A DNA stretch of 64,000 nt, taken from JBKBIP01 sp046297495 (lineage in GTDB: Bacteria; Planctomycetota; Planctomycetia; Gemmatales; Gemmataceae). Location of the stretch: NCBI GenBank assembly GCA_046297495.1, contig JBKBIP010000008.1, positions 1 through 64,000 of the forward strand, read 5' to 3'. The notes beneath the pieces are model-generated. The model was not told where the DNA came from and ran no database searches. It worked only from the letters and a program-made list of their open reading frames with translations. Below are positions 15,738 through 25,020 of this stretch, piece by piece. The position numbers were made by a program, and so were the translations under genes. Numbering within the stretch: the stretch's first letter is position 1; each line of letters opens with the position of its first letter.

Positions 15738-15765
15738 ACTGTACGTGAACGGGGGCGGTTGTCAA
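15738..15765 (-). promoter_or_regulatory. Predicted feo promoter
   Basis: On the minus strand TTGACA (15765-15760) is a perfect -35 box, and TACAGT (15743-15738) after a 16-base spacer is a moderate -10 box (4 of 6). The operator follows directly. Confidence 0.55.
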
Positions 15766-15858
15766 GAGACGGTTCCCTGGATTGATCGGTTTGTGCTTAG
15801 CTATTGTCATAAAATGATGAATTCGTCAATAGCCCGTATGGGTCGATTTTTGGTTGCT

Positions 15859-16077
15859 TTAACGTGGTGAGGCTTCCAGCACCTGGCGATAGTAGCGCGG
15901 CACCCCCTCATAGGCGCGGTCATAGGTGATTGCCAACGGCACGTTGATATAGTCCTCGGCGGTGAGAAACAGGGGCATGTCGGTAAGGACGTCCCCCACG
16001 GCCACCGGCTCGACGTACGCGATGACGGCGGGGCCGGCGGCATAGGCGGCAAGCGTCAGTGGCTTGCACGCTGGCAT
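15859..16077 (-). pseudogene. Remnant of a DUF4058 gene (C-terminal part)
   Basis: About 70 residues match the end of DUF4058 proteins: KPLTLAAYAAGPAVIAYVEP, then VGDVLTDMPLFLTAEDYINV and VPRYYRQVLE. Full-length members have roughly 250 residues. The upstream sequence in this frame does not continue the domain, so the N-terminal two thirds is missing. An ATG at 16077 could give a 72-residue product, but no ribosome binding site is convincing. I treat it as a decayed gene. Confidence 0.6.
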
Positions 16078-16193
16078 TATACCAGGGCGGGCGGTGGAAA
16101 TAACAAGGCGGAGCCTGGCGCGTGGGAAACGTCTTGTTTCGTGCGGTTGGAGAATGATCGGGGCACTAACACTTTCTCCGCACCGGCAGCCAT

Positions 16194-17912
16194 TCAATAC
16201 CCCACGGCGCAGCCGTCCTTGCGTGGCTCGGAGCCGCCGTGCAGCATGTTGGTGCGCGGATCGATAAGGATGCCCTGAAAGCCGCCGCCGTTGCGCGGGG
16301 TGAGGAAGACACGGTGGCCGCGGCATGTCAGCTCGTTGAGGACCGCCGGCTTGATGCCGCGTTCGGCGGAAACCGTTCCGCCTTCCTCGTCGGCGGGTTC
16401 GCCGGTCGGCGTCGAGGAACCGAAATGTTGCAAGCGCGGCGCCTCGCCGGCCTGCTGAATGTTCATGCCGAAGTCAATCAGGTTGCACAGGATTTGCACA
16501 TGCCCTTGCGGCTGCATGTCCCCGCCCATCACGCCGAACACCAGCCACGGTTTCCCCTTCTGGGTCACGAAGGCCGGAATGATGGTATGGAACGGCCGTT
16601 TGTGCGGCTCCAGGCGGTTGAGGTGCTTGGCATCCAGAGCGAACAACGTGCCCCGATTCTGCATGACGAAACCGAGGTCGCCGGGCACCAGCCCTGAACC
16701 GAAGCCGAAATAGTTGCTCTGAATCAGGGACACGCAATTGCGATCCTTATCGACGACGCACAGATAAATCGTGTCGCTCTTCCCCAGTTTGGGGTCTCCC
16801 GGCTCAATTTGAGTCAGCGCTTTTTTCATGTCGATCCATTGTCGGCGGCGTTCGGCGTAGGGCTTGGAAATCAGCTCGGCCGTCGGCAGTCGAGCGAAAT
16901 CCGGGTCGGCGTAGAAGCGGGCGCGGTCCTCATAGGCCAGCTTTTTCGCCTCGATGAACAGGTGCCAGTAATCCGCCGAGTCGGCCCCCATCTTCTGGAG
17001 GTCGTATCCTTCCAGGATGTTGAGCATCTGCAAGGCGGCGATCCCTTGACCATTGGGCGGCAGCTCCCACACTTCATAGCCGCGATAGGTTGTGCTCACC
17101 GGCTCGATCCAGGTGGACGTATGGTCCGCGAAATCCTTCAACGTGAACAACCCGCCCATCTTGTCGGAGAAAGCGACCATTTCCTTGGCGAGCTGCCCCT
17201 TGTAAAACGCATCACGTCCTTGCTCGGCGATGGCCCGGTAGCTACGGGCCAGGTAGGGATTCTTGAACACTGCCCCCGCCTGGGGCGCCTTGCCGTCGAT
17301 GAGATAGGTCTTGGCCGTGTCGGGATGTTGGCGGAGCTTGGTCTCGGCATTGTGCCAGGATTCGGCGATGACTTCCGTCACCGGAAAGCCGTTCTCGGCG
17401 TAGGCGATGCTGGGGGCCAATAGCTGATCGAAGTTCCAGGAGCCGAACCGCCGGCGCATCTCATCCCAGCCATCGACGCAACCAGGGACTGACCAACTGA
17501 GCGGTCCGGTTTGCGGAATCTCTTGATGTCCCTGCTCGGCGAACCAGGCGCGGGTGGCGCGGTACGGCGACCGGCCCGAGGCATTGAGGCCGTAGAGCTT
17601 CCGCGTCTTGGCGTCCCAGATGATGACGAATAGATCGCCGCCGATGCCGCAGCTCATCGGTTCCGTCAAGCCGATGGCAGCGTTGGCGGCGATGGCCGCA
17701 TCGACCGCGTTGCCGCCGCGGCGCAACACGTCCAAGCCCACTTGCGCCGCCAACGGTTGACTGGTCGCCACCATGCCATGCGGTGCCATCACCACCGACC
17801 GCCCCGACCGATACGGCGTCGGCGCGTGCCGTTCCCCTGCCCAGACTTGATTCCACATGAACATCAACCCCATGAACAACACCAGCGCCGTGCCTATCTT
17901 GAGCATGTCCAT
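16194..17912 (-). CDS. ggt: Gamma-glutamyltransferase, exported, 572 aa
   Basis: Hydrolyses or transfers the gamma-glutamyl group of glutathione and related compounds in the periplasm. A signal peptide covers about residues 1-25. The large subunit begins SVVMAPHGMVATSQPLAAQ, with GGNAVDAAIAANAAIGLTEP near residue 66. Autocleavage should occur before Thr381 in KSDTIYLCVVD, which becomes the nucleophile of the small subunit. The oxyanion-type GG motif is GVMGGDMQPQGH near residue 462. In-frame ATGs at 17912 and 17906 both follow GGAAAGGGG; the second has better spacing. The gene stands alone. Confidence 0.93.
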   Translation of the reverse strand: MDMLKIGTALVLFMGLMFMWNQVWAGERHAPTPYRSGRSVVMAPHGMVATSQPLAAQVGLDVLRRGGNAVDAAIAANAAIGLTEPMSCGIGGDLFVIIWDAKTRKLYGLNASGRSPYRATRAWFAEQGHQEIPQTGPLSWSVPGCVDGWDEMRRRFGSWNFDQLLAPSIAYAENGFPVTEVIAESWHNAETKLRQHPDTAKTYLIDGKAPQAGAVFKNPYLARSYRAIAEQGRDAFYKGQLAKEMVAFSDKMGGLFTLKDFADHTSTWIEPVSTTYRGYEVWELPPNGQGIAALQMLNILEGYDLQKMGADSADYWHLFIEAKKLAYEDRARFYADPDFARLPTAELISKPYAERRRQWIDMKKALTQIEPGDPKLGKSDTIYLCVVDKDRNCVSLIQSNYFGFGSGLVPGDLGFVMQNRGTLFALDAKHLNRLEPHKRPFHTIIPAFVTQKGKPWLVFGVMGGDMQPQGHVQILCNLIDFGMNIQQAGEAPRLQHFGSSTPTGEPADEEGGTVSAERGIKPAVLNELTCRGHRVFLTPRNGGGFQGILIDPRTNMLHGGSEPRKDGCAVGY

Positions 17913-18189
17913 CCCCTTTCCGTCCTGTCGTTTGGCGAGCCGGTACGAATATGATGAGGATTATAAGAAAAATCGCCGTCTGTGGGTTAGCGACAATTTT
18001 CAAAAGCATTACCCCAGATTGGAAATCCGCCCTCGATCTTCCTTGCCAGGGTAATAGACTCTTCCATGATGCCTTTTCTCCACTTTCTCGCTTGCCAAGG
18101 ACGCACCGCCTGCCCATACTGATGCCGGTAGCACTTGGCCGAACAGGTTTTCCCTTCATTCAATTCCCCCATTCACAGAGGAAGCATCC

Positions 18190-20025
18190 ATGAAGTGTCA
18201 CCTTACTATCGCTCTGGTCGTCCTGATTACGCCGTTAGCGAGCGTGGCGGCGGAACCGGAACGGCTCTTGTCCCCCGGCACGCAAGTCTATTTTCGCTGG
18301 GACGGCGTCCAGGCGCATCAAGCCGCCTATCGGCAAACAGCTCTCGGCAAAACCCTACAAGGAGACACCGGCACCTTCTTTGCCAGCCTGGTCGGGGAGC
18401 TGAAGGAACAACTGGGCGCCACGCTGACCGTGCCGCAACTGTTGGCCGGCGCCACCCCCGAACGCTTGCAGCAGCTTCAGACGGACGCCGAAGCGGCCCC
18501 CAAGCTGCTCGACATCATCACCGCTCATGGTTTCGTGGCGGGTTTCGAGGTGCGGTTCGCGCCGTTGCGCGGCGTCGGCGCCGGCGGCGCCGGCGGCTTG
18601 GCCGACATGTTTCCTTTGGAGTTCACCCTGATATTCCCCCAAGCGGGCAAAGAGCCTGTCCCCTTCGAGGCCGCTTTCCGCCTACTGGCTCTCGTGGCCG
18701 AACAGCCGCTCAAGGAAGACATCATCAACCAGCGCAAGGTATTGTCCTTCTCCGAAGGGGAAGGGCAAGACACGATTTACTTCGTCGGCTGGACCGATGA
18801 CGCCGACGCGATCTTCGTCATCGGCGCCAGCAAGCCGGAGAACGTGGTCAAACGCGCCGCCGCCAAGCAATCGCTACTTACCGACAACGCCTTGTTCCGG
18901 CGCGTGAACACGTTCAAGGAATTTCCGACGGCATCGCGGGGCTTCGTGAATCTCGAAGCGCTGGTGAAGTTCGGATCGGTGGCGGCCCCCGAAGCGGCGC
19001 GGATCATCAACGAGCTGGGTCTGAACGGTCTGAAGGATTTGACTTTCCATACCGGCTTCGCCGGGGACGCCGGCAAGACGCTGATTCAGCTCGATGTCAC
19101 CGGCGAGCGCAAGGGGCTGCTCAAGCTGGCTGCCGGCAAACCGTTCCAACTCGGCGACCTGCCCCCTCTGCCGGACGATACCACCAATTTCTCGGCCTTG
19201 CGCATCGACCCCGCCGCCCTGTTCGATGTTGGCGTGGAAATAGTCGAGATCATCATGAAATTGGACGCTCCCGACCAGGAGCCGGGGGTCAAGCAAGCGC
19301 TGGAACAGGCCGACAAGCTGCTCGGCGTCAACATCCGCCAAGACTTGATCGGTTCGCTGGGAGACATGCTGGCGACCTACAACTCCCCCGCCGAGGGACC
19401 GTTGGGTCTGGGACAAGTGATGCTCATCAAAGTCAAGGATGCGGAGAAACTCGAAGCGTCCTTGAACAAGATGCTCAAGGCCCTAACACCGTTGGCAGGG
19501 GGTGGCATGTCCGTGAAAAAGAAGGCCTATCGCGGCGTGGCCACCTATGAGCTGCACGTTGGACAAGAAGCGTTTTTCTTCGTGCCGACGTACACGATTC
19601 ACAAAGGCTGGTTCGCGATCAGTCTCTTCCCGCAGCCGATCCACGGCCTCATCTTGCGGGGCAACGGCGAGCTGCCGGTCTGGGAACCCGGCCCGCGCGT
19701 CCGCCAGTCGTTGGCCCAGCTGCCCAAGGACTACGTCGCCCTATCGGTGTCTGATCCCCGGCCGTCGATCAAACAGCTGCTCAACTTTCTGCCTATCATT
19801 TTCGGCCTGTTCAACAGCCTTGAGCCTGACAGCAAGGTCGTGGAGGTCGGCTCGCTGCCGAATGCCCACGAGGCGACGCGCTATTTGTTCCCAAATGTCA
19901 CAGTCGCCACGGCCTCCGGCGACACGCTGCGCATTGAAACGCTGTCGTCGCTGTACGTGCCGGTGGAGCTGTCCGGCTTGGATATCTATATGTTTGTGTT
20001 TTTCGTGTTCGCGCGGTTCCTGTGA
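18190..20025 (+). CDS. Secreted hypothetical protein, 611 aa
   Basis: A signal peptide (residues 1-21, LTIALVVLITPLASVAA) is followed by a large domain without a name known to me. It begins with LLSPGTQVYFRWDGVQAHQA, resembling planctomycete exported proteins of the DUF3352-like kind. The chain alternates helices and strands, is rich in Leu and Ala, and ends in a short hydrophobic tail (LDIYMFVFFVFARFL) that may anchor it. GAGGA lies seven bases before the ATG. A strong hairpin follows the stop. Function unknown. Confidence 0.7.
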   Translation: MKCHLTIALVVLITPLASVAAEPERLLSPGTQVYFRWDGVQAHQAAYRQTALGKTLQGDTGTFFASLVGELKEQLGATLTVPQLLAGATPERLQQLQTDAEAAPKLLDIITAHGFVAGFEVRFAPLRGVGAGGAGGLADMFPLEFTLIFPQAGKEPVPFEAAFRLLALVAEQPLKEDIINQRKVLSFSEGEGQDTIYFVGWTDDADAIFVIGASKPENVVKRAAAKQSLLTDNALFRRVNTFKEFPTASRGFVNLEALVKFGSVAAPEAARIINELGLNGLKDLTFHTGFAGDAGKTLIQLDVTGERKGLLKLAAGKPFQLGDLPPLPDDTTNFSALRIDPAALFDVGVEIVEIIMKLDAPDQEPGVKQALEQADKLLGVNIRQDLIGSLGDMLATYNSPAEGPLGLGQVMLIKVKDAEKLEASLNKMLKALTPLAGGGMSVKKKAYRGVATYELHVGQEAFFFVPTYTIHKGWFAISLFPQPIHGLILRGNGELPVWEPGPRVRQSLAQLPKDYVALSVSDPRPSIKQLLNFLPIIFGLFNSLEPDSKVVEVGSLPNAHEATRYLFPNVTVATASGDTLRIETLSSLYVPVELSGLDIYMFVFFVFARFL

Positions 20026-20042
20026 GAGGGCGTGATGATCGA

Positions 20043-20083
20043 TTAGCGGGCGAGCCGGCGCTTGCCTTCGGCTCGCTCGCTAA
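20043..20083. terminator. Bidirectional hairpin between convergent genes
   Basis: Arms 20043-20057 and 20069-20083 pair over 15 bp with one G-U pair. It lies 17 bases after one stop and 28 before the other. The left arm contains TTAGCGGGCGAGC, a 13-mer also found at 15156-15168. Confidence 0.65.
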
Positions 20084-20110
20084 ACATGCCTATTTCACTG
20101 TCCGGGACGA

Positions 20111-20407
20111 TCACGCCGCCAACCGGCGCGGGTCCGGGGCATCGCTGAGGCGCGTCTCGGCGAAGCGCTCGCCGGTGGCATCGTAGAACAGGATGCGATC
20201 CTCCTCGCCGGCCCAGATGGCGTAATTCCGCAGCAGGCGGGGGCCTTGCACCTGGAAGAATAGGCCGCACGGTTTGCCGGCGCGTTTGATCACCGCCTGA
20301 AACAGCGGCGTTTGCGTGATGTCGAGATTATCATGTTCGCATAGGATGCGCCGCACGTAGCGGCATAGATCGTCCATCGTGGCTAACGATACGTAGCTCG
20401 TCTCCAT
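20111..20407 (-). CDS. Conserved hypothetical protein, 98 aa
   Basis: A small soluble protein without a named domain. The N-terminal half is helical (MDDLCRYVRRILCEHDNL); the second half looks like strands (GKPCGLFFQVQGPRLLRNYA, EEDRILFYDATGERFAETRL). AGAGG stands six bases before the ATG. It has no operon partner, and the nearest gene on the same strand, trmL, ends 131 bases upstream. Function unknown. Confidence 0.65.
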   Translation of the reverse strand: METSYVSLATMDDLCRYVRRILCEHDNLDITQTPLFQAVIKRAGKPCGLFFQVQGPRLLRNYAIWAGEEDRILFYDATGERFAETRLSDAPDPRRLAA

Positions 20408-20538
20408 CCGAACCTCTTTGCTCTCAGTGGTCCATCAAGGGGGTGAATGGAATCCATTGCACCGCCATTTCATATCGGCTTTCCCCGCGCGCGGGACAAC
20501 CTCTCACCAGCGTTTTCGCGGCCCAGATGGGTCTGGTT

Positions 20539-21000
20539 TTACCAAGCGTGCAACTGGCGCAGGGCCTCGTAGAGCGCGATGCCGGCGGCGGTGGCCAAGT
20601 TGAGGCTGCGCACGTGAGAGGTACGCATGGGAATCCGCAACGCCTGCTCACCGTACCGGCGCGTGACGGTCTCCGGTAGGCCGCGCGACTCGCCGCCGAA
20701 CAGCAGCACGTCGCCGGGCTGATAGGTCACGGAAGTATAGGGACGCGCGGCGTGGGCGCTGAAGCAGAAAATGCGATGGCCGGCCAGAGCGGTTTCAAAC
20801 TCTTCCAGGGTCGCGTGGCGGCGCAGCTCCACCGCTGGCCAGTAGTCCAGTCCCGCGCGGCGCACCTGGCGATCATCCAGGCGAAATCCCAACCGCCCTA
20901 TCAGGTGCAACGGCACATCGTTGGCCGCGCACAAGCGGGCGATGTTGCCGGTATTGGGCGGGATCTCCGGTTCCCACAACGCCAAGTGAAGCAGTGACAA
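20539..21000 (-). CDS. trmL: tRNA (cytidine/uridine-34-2'-O)-methyltransferase TrmL, 153 aa
   Basis: A SPOUT (trefoil-knot) methyltransferase that methylates the ribose of the wobble base of some tRNA-Leu. Family marks are LALWEPEIPPNTGNIARLCA near residue 5, GDVLLFGGESRGLPETV near residue 100 and RIPMRTSHVRSLNLATAAGI near residue 125, which forms the SAM-binding knot. The length is normal. I chose the TTG at 21000, preceded by CAGGAG six bases upstream, because it places the conserved EPEIPPNTGN as in other TrmL proteins; the frame is open nine codons further without support. Confidence 0.9.
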   Translation of the reverse strand: MSLLHLALWEPEIPPNTGNIARLCAANDVPLHLIGRLGFRLDDRQVRRAGLDYWPAVELRRHATLEEFETALAGHRIFCFSAHAARPYTSVTYQPGDVLLFGGESRGLPETVTRRYGEQALRIPMRTSHVRSLNLATAAGIALYEALRQLHAW

Positions 21001-21035
21001 GACAGACTCCTGAAACGGCTGTAGCAATTAGGTCA

Positions 21036-21133
21036 TTCGTGCTTAGTGCTTCGTGCTTAGTGCTTGAAATCATTGCGCGGGTAGTCCCCCATACGGCAAA
21101 ACGAAGCACCAAGAACTAAGCACCAAGAACGAA
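21036..21133. repeat. Imperfect 31-base inverted repeat built from a phased short repeat
   Basis: The left arm (21036-21066) contains GTGCTTAGTGCTTC followed by GTGCTTAGTGCTTG. The right arm (21102-21133) is its imperfect reverse complement (CGAAGCACCAAGAACTAAGC and so on). A short pair GGGTAGT/ACTACCC lies inside and outside. It sits between trmL and ftsK and might fold in the ftsK leader. Confidence 0.6.
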
Positions 21134-21214
21134 CTACCCACTGCCGATGAATCGATCAGGGAGATTCTGTTTTTATCTTATCCACCGCGCATCCAAAGGC
21201 GGAGGTAGTCGCAC

Positions 21215-23476
21215 ATGGCGGAGACGCGAGACCATCGACGGCTCGATTGGCTGGCGGGTGGGCTGTTTGTGATGGGTCTGGTGACAGCCCTTTGTGTTTT
21301 CAGTCATGAGCCGTCCCTGAGCCGGGCAGGCGCGGGGGGGACGGGCAACCTGCTCGGTCCCGCCGGCGCCTGGTTGGCGCGGCGGCTGTATCAGCCGTTG
21401 GGAGTCGGGGTGTATCCGTTACTGGCGGGCTGGTTCGTCGTGGTGTTGATGCTGCTGGTGCGGAAGAATGGACGGCGGTGGCTGCGGCGGTTGGCAGGCT
21501 GGCTGCTGCTGCTACCGGCAACGGCACTGGCGGCCTTCTACCTTCATTCCACCACGGCGGGAGGAACTCTGGGGGAGTGGCTGGCGGGGTTACTCGCCGG
21601 GCAGCTCTCACCGTTAGGTGGTTTGGGAACGGTCACGGCCGTTTTCGCGCTGGGATTGTGGCTGGCGCTGGACAACGTCTTGACGGCGATGATGACTTAC
21701 TTATATCACTTTATAGCCGGTGTGCTCACGGGGCTGGGGCGCGCCTTGTGGTGGTGTGCGCGATGTTTCTGGAAGCTGGCCGGCCGGTCCCCCAAGACGC
21801 CAGCGACAAAGAGCGCCGTTCTCCTTGCCATGCCAACGCCAGCGCCGCCGCCGGTGTTGAAAATACATCCGCCCGAAGTCGAGACGGACCCGCCGGCGGA
21901 GCCGATCCCCGAACCGGCAGCGCCGCCCCCCGACACCATCCCCATTCATGTGGCCGGCACAGTCCCCCCCAGCGCGTCGGCTCCGCCGGTGGCGACTAAT
22001 GATGATTTCGAGCTGCCGCCGTTGAGTCTGCTCGATGACGCCGAGCCGGTGGACTTGCACGAACAAGAGCCGCTGTTGCGCGAGCGGGCGGCCCTGTTGG
22101 AAAAGACCTTCGCCGACTTCGGCCTGAAAGTGCGCATCGTCGGCATCAACGCCGGTCCCGTCATCACGCAGTACGAGGCGGCCCTGGAGACCGGCTTGCG
22201 CGTCCACAAGGTTACGCGCCTATCCGATGACATCGCCTTGAATCTGCGCGTTTCCAGCGTGCGCATGGTGGCCCCGATTCCCGGCAAGAACACTGTCGGC
22301 ATCGAGATTCCCAACGAACAGCGGGCCAAAGTCGGCTTGAAGGAAGTCATCCGCGCCCTGGGCGCGAAAGCGGCGCGGGGCAAGGTGCCGCTGTTTCTCG
22401 GCCAGGACACCGAGGGGCAGCCGCTCTTTCACGACTTGGCCGACATGCCGCACTTGCTCATCGCCGGTCGCACCGGGACTGGCAAATCCGTGTGTCTGAA
22501 CGCCATCATTCTCAGCATCCTGATGATGCGCCGGCCCAGCGAAGTCCGTATGATCATGATTGACCCGAAGCGCACGGAATTGAGCGAATACGGCAAAATC
22601 CCCCATCTGATGCACCCGGTTGTCACCGATCCCAAGAAAGCCGAGGCGATCTTGGCCTGGGCCGTAGACAAAATGGAGGAACGCTACGACATCCTCAGCC
22701 GGGCGCGCGTGCGCGGCATCAGCCAGTTCAACGCCTTGACGCCGCAGGAGATCGAACGCCGCATCAAGCCCGAAGATGAGCAGGAACGCCGCCGCGTCAC
22801 CGAACCGATGCCCTACATTGTCATCTTCGTGGACGAAGTGGGGGACCTGATGATGATGATGAAAAAAGAGATCGAAGGGCACATCATTCGCTTGGCCCAG
22901 AAATCGCGGGCCGCCGGCATTCATCTGGTCGTGGCCACGCAGAAGCCGACGGTGGATGTCATTACTGGCCTCATCAAGTCCAACCTGCCAGCGCGGATTT
23001 GCTTCCAGGTATCCAGCCGGACGGATAGCCGGGTCGTCCTGGACGAGATGGGAGCGGAAAAACTGCTCGGACGGGGCGACATGCTCTTCCTGCAACCGGG
23101 CACCAGTACCATTGTCCGCGCCCAGGGGACCTACGCCAGCGACGCCGAAATCCTGCGCGTGGTGGAGTACCTGGAGTGTGAGCCAAACTTCGAGCCAGAA
23201 TTGATGCAACTCCACGCCGCCGCCGGCAAGGGCAAACTGACCGAACGCCTTAGCGAGCGCGACGAGCTGTACGAGCAAGCCATCGAAATCGTCGTCCGCG
23301 AGGGGCGCGGCAGCGTGTCGTTGCTGCAACGGGTACTGGGCATCGGCTATGGCCGGGCCGCCCGCTTGGTGGATTACATGGCCGAGGATGGCATCGTCGG
23401 CAACTACAACGGCAGTCAAGCCCGCGACGTCCTCTTCACCTGGGAACAGTGGGAGGAGATGAAGAAGGTAGGATAG
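21215..23476 (+). CDS. ftsK: DNA translocase FtsK/SpoIIIE, 753 aa
   Basis: Hexameric DNA pump that clears the chromosome from the division site. The N terminus has four hydrophobic segments (about residues 8-170). A Pro-rich linker with many Glu and Ala follows (about 205-265). The FtsK alpha/beta motor has Walker A (AGRTGTGKSVCLN) near residue 417 and Walker B (YIVIFVDEVGDLMM) near 537. The C-terminal gamma winged helix (YEQAIEIVVREGRGSVSLLQ) that reads KOPS-like sites begins near 688. GGAGG precedes the ATG by nine bases. In Planctomycetes, which often divide without FtsZ, the protein probably serves chromosome segregation; that is inference. Confidence 0.94.
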   Translation: MAETRDHRRLDWLAGGLFVMGLVTALCVFSHEPSLSRAGAGGTGNLLGPAGAWLARRLYQPLGVGVYPLLAGWFVVVLMLLVRKNGRRWLRRLAGWLLLLPATALAAFYLHSTTAGGTLGEWLAGLLAGQLSPLGGLGTVTAVFALGLWLALDNVLTAMMTYLYHFIAGVLTGLGRALWWCARCFWKLAGRSPKTPATKSAVLLAMPTPAPPPVLKIHPPEVETDPPAEPIPEPAAPPPDTIPIHVAGTVPPSASAPPVATNDDFELPPLSLLDDAEPVDLHEQEPLLRERAALLEKTFADFGLKVRIVGINAGPVITQYEAALETGLRVHKVTRLSDDIALNLRVSSVRMVAPIPGKNTVGIEIPNEQRAKVGLKEVIRALGAKAARGKVPLFLGQDTEGQPLFHDLADMPHLLIAGRTGTGKSVCLNAIILSILMMRRPSEVRMIMIDPKRTELSEYGKIPHLMHPVVTDPKKAEAILAWAVDKMEERYDILSRARVRGISQFNALTPQEIERRIKPEDEQERRRVTEPMPYIVIFVDEVGDLMMMMKKEIEGHIIRLAQKSRAAGIHLVVATQKPTVDVITGLIKSNLPARICFQVSSRTDSRVVLDEMGAEKLLGRGDMLFLQPGTSTIVRAQGTYASDAEILRVVEYLECEPNFEPELMQLHAAAGKGKLTERLSERDELYEQAIEIVVREGRGSVSLLQRVLGIGYGRAARLVDYMAEDGIVGNYNGSQARDVLFTWEQWEEMKKVG

Positions 23477-23835
23477 TGTCGTGACGGCGGAGTCAGCGGG
23501 TACTGTTCGCTGAAAGAAATGGGGGCTGGCTATCCAATCCGGCCTATCGAATGATTTACTTCATCGGTTCGCGCCGGAAGCGAGTAGTTCGCGCGAACCG
23601 ATGAAGCACTCCAACATCGACCCACCGCGCACAGCAACGGAAAACCCCTGATCGGAACCCCGTCTATTTTCTCATTGAAAACCCACCTTCCCTTGCCACC
23701 CGCGTTTCCTCGTCTCATACTGAAGAGTACCAGGGGCTAACGCCCCTGGCTATGAACTGTCGTCCCTTTGGGGCTTGGGGACCACTGAAAGTTGACCGCT
23801 AACATCTTTACCTCTTTCTCGAAAGGACCTTTATC
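23477..23835. other. Spacer between ftsK and asd
   Basis: No gene is seen. It holds the hairpin at 23559-23606 and the asd ribosome binding site. Parts are A/T-rich. Confidence 0.5.
23559..23606 (+). terminator. 16-bp hairpin after ftsK
   Basis: CTTCATCGGTTCGCGC (23559-23574) is the exact reverse complement of 23591-23606, with a 16-base loop. It lies 82 bases after the ftsK stop. There is no T run, so a role as a terminator is uncertain; it may be a dispersed palindrome. Confidence 0.5.
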
Positions 23836-24861
23836 GTGTTGCCTAGCGTTGCGGTGGTGGGCGCGACCGGTGCGGTCGGCGAGGTCATGCGGCAGGTATT
23901 GAGCGAACGCTCGTTCCCCTTCCGCGCCCTGAAATTCGTGGCTTCGGAACGCAGCGCGGGGAAACCGATGGAGTTCAACGGCAAAACGTACACCGTCGAG
24001 CTGTTGCGGCCCGAAGCGTTCGAGGGGGTGGACATCGTCTTGTCCAGCACGCCCGCGTCGATTAGCCGGGAATTCAGCCCTATCGCCGCCAAGGCGGGGG
24101 CCATCGTCGTCGATAACTCCAGCGCCTGGCGCATGGACCCGGACGTGCCGTTGGTGGTGCCGGAAGTGAACGCCGACGCCTTGGACCGCATTCCCAAGGG
24201 GATCGTGGCCAATCCCAATTGTTCGACGATTCAGATGGTGGTGGCCCTGAAGCCGTTGCACGACTTGGCTAAGATCAAGCGTGTCGTCGTCTCGACTTAT
24301 CAAGCCTCGTCCGGCAAGGGAGCCAAGGGGTTGTTCGAGTTGGACGCCCAGCTGACAGCTCTCGGTCGTGGCGAGTCGATGCCGCCGGTGACGGCCCACG
24401 CCGCCCAGCTGGCCGGCAATGTCCTGCCGCACGACTGGAAGCTCGGCGCGGACGACTATTCCGAGGAAGAATGGAAGATGATCCGCGAAACGCGCAAGAT
24501 CATGGGGGATGAATCCATTCAAGTCTCCCCCACGACGGCCCGCGTCCCGGTGCGCATCGGCCATTCGGAAGCGATCAACCTGGAATTTCACCAGCCGATC
24601 ACCGTCGAACAAGCCCGCGCCGCGCTGCGCCAAGCCCCTGGCATCGTCCTGTTCGATGACTACGCTCAGGGACAAGTGCCGCTGGCCCTGGACGCCACTG
24701 GTCGGGACGAAGTGTTCGTCGGCCGCATCCGCCGCGATCCGTCCGTGCCGCACGGCCTCAACCTCTGGGTCGTCGCCGACAACCTCCGCAAAGGGGCCGC
24801 CACCAACGCCATTCAAATCGCTGAGGTATTGGTGCAGAAGGGGAAATGGGGGAAGAGATAG
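23836..24861 (+). CDS. asd: Aspartate-semialdehyde dehydrogenase, 341 aa
   Basis: Converts aspartyl phosphate to aspartate semialdehyde for lysine, threonine, methionine and diaminopimelate synthesis. The NADP-binding motif is VAVVGATGAVGEVM near residue 5. The catalytic Cys129 lies in ANPNCSTIQM, and the active-site His in PVRIGHSEAIN near residue 242. The length is normal. The start is a GTG, with AAAGGA eight bases upstream, and gives the NADP motif its usual position. It stands alone, without a clear operon. Confidence 0.95.
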   Translation: MLPSVAVVGATGAVGEVMRQVLSERSFPFRALKFVASERSAGKPMEFNGKTYTVELLRPEAFEGVDIVLSSTPASISREFSPIAAKAGAIVVDNSSAWRMDPDVPLVVPEVNADALDRIPKGIVANPNCSTIQMVVALKPLHDLAKIKRVVVSTYQASSGKGAKGLFELDAQLTALGRGESMPPVTAHAAQLAGNVLPHDWKLGADDYSEEEWKMIRETRKIMGDESIQVSPTTARVPVRIGHSEAINLEFHQPITVEQARAALRQAPGIVLFDDYAQGQVPLALDATGRDEVFVGRIRRDPSVPHGLNLWVVADNLRKGAATNAIQIAEVLVQKGKWGKR

Positions 24862-25020
24862 GAAATGATGTTCCCATTAAAACTTTTTTATCGATTCATC
24901 GATTCATGTCAATGGTCGGCCGCTGGCGCGAAATAGTGAATCCGCGCAAGACGCGGTGGAACCCAGATAGGATATGATCCTGATGGCATTTATCCGAGGA
25001 ATCTTAATTCCTCGCCCTAC

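Noticed and set aside
22220..23419. 399-codon minus-strand frame
   Set aside because: Antisense to the FtsK motor domain, with no protein-like motif.
23737..24816. 359-codon minus-strand frame
   Set aside because: Antisense to the well-supported asd gene.
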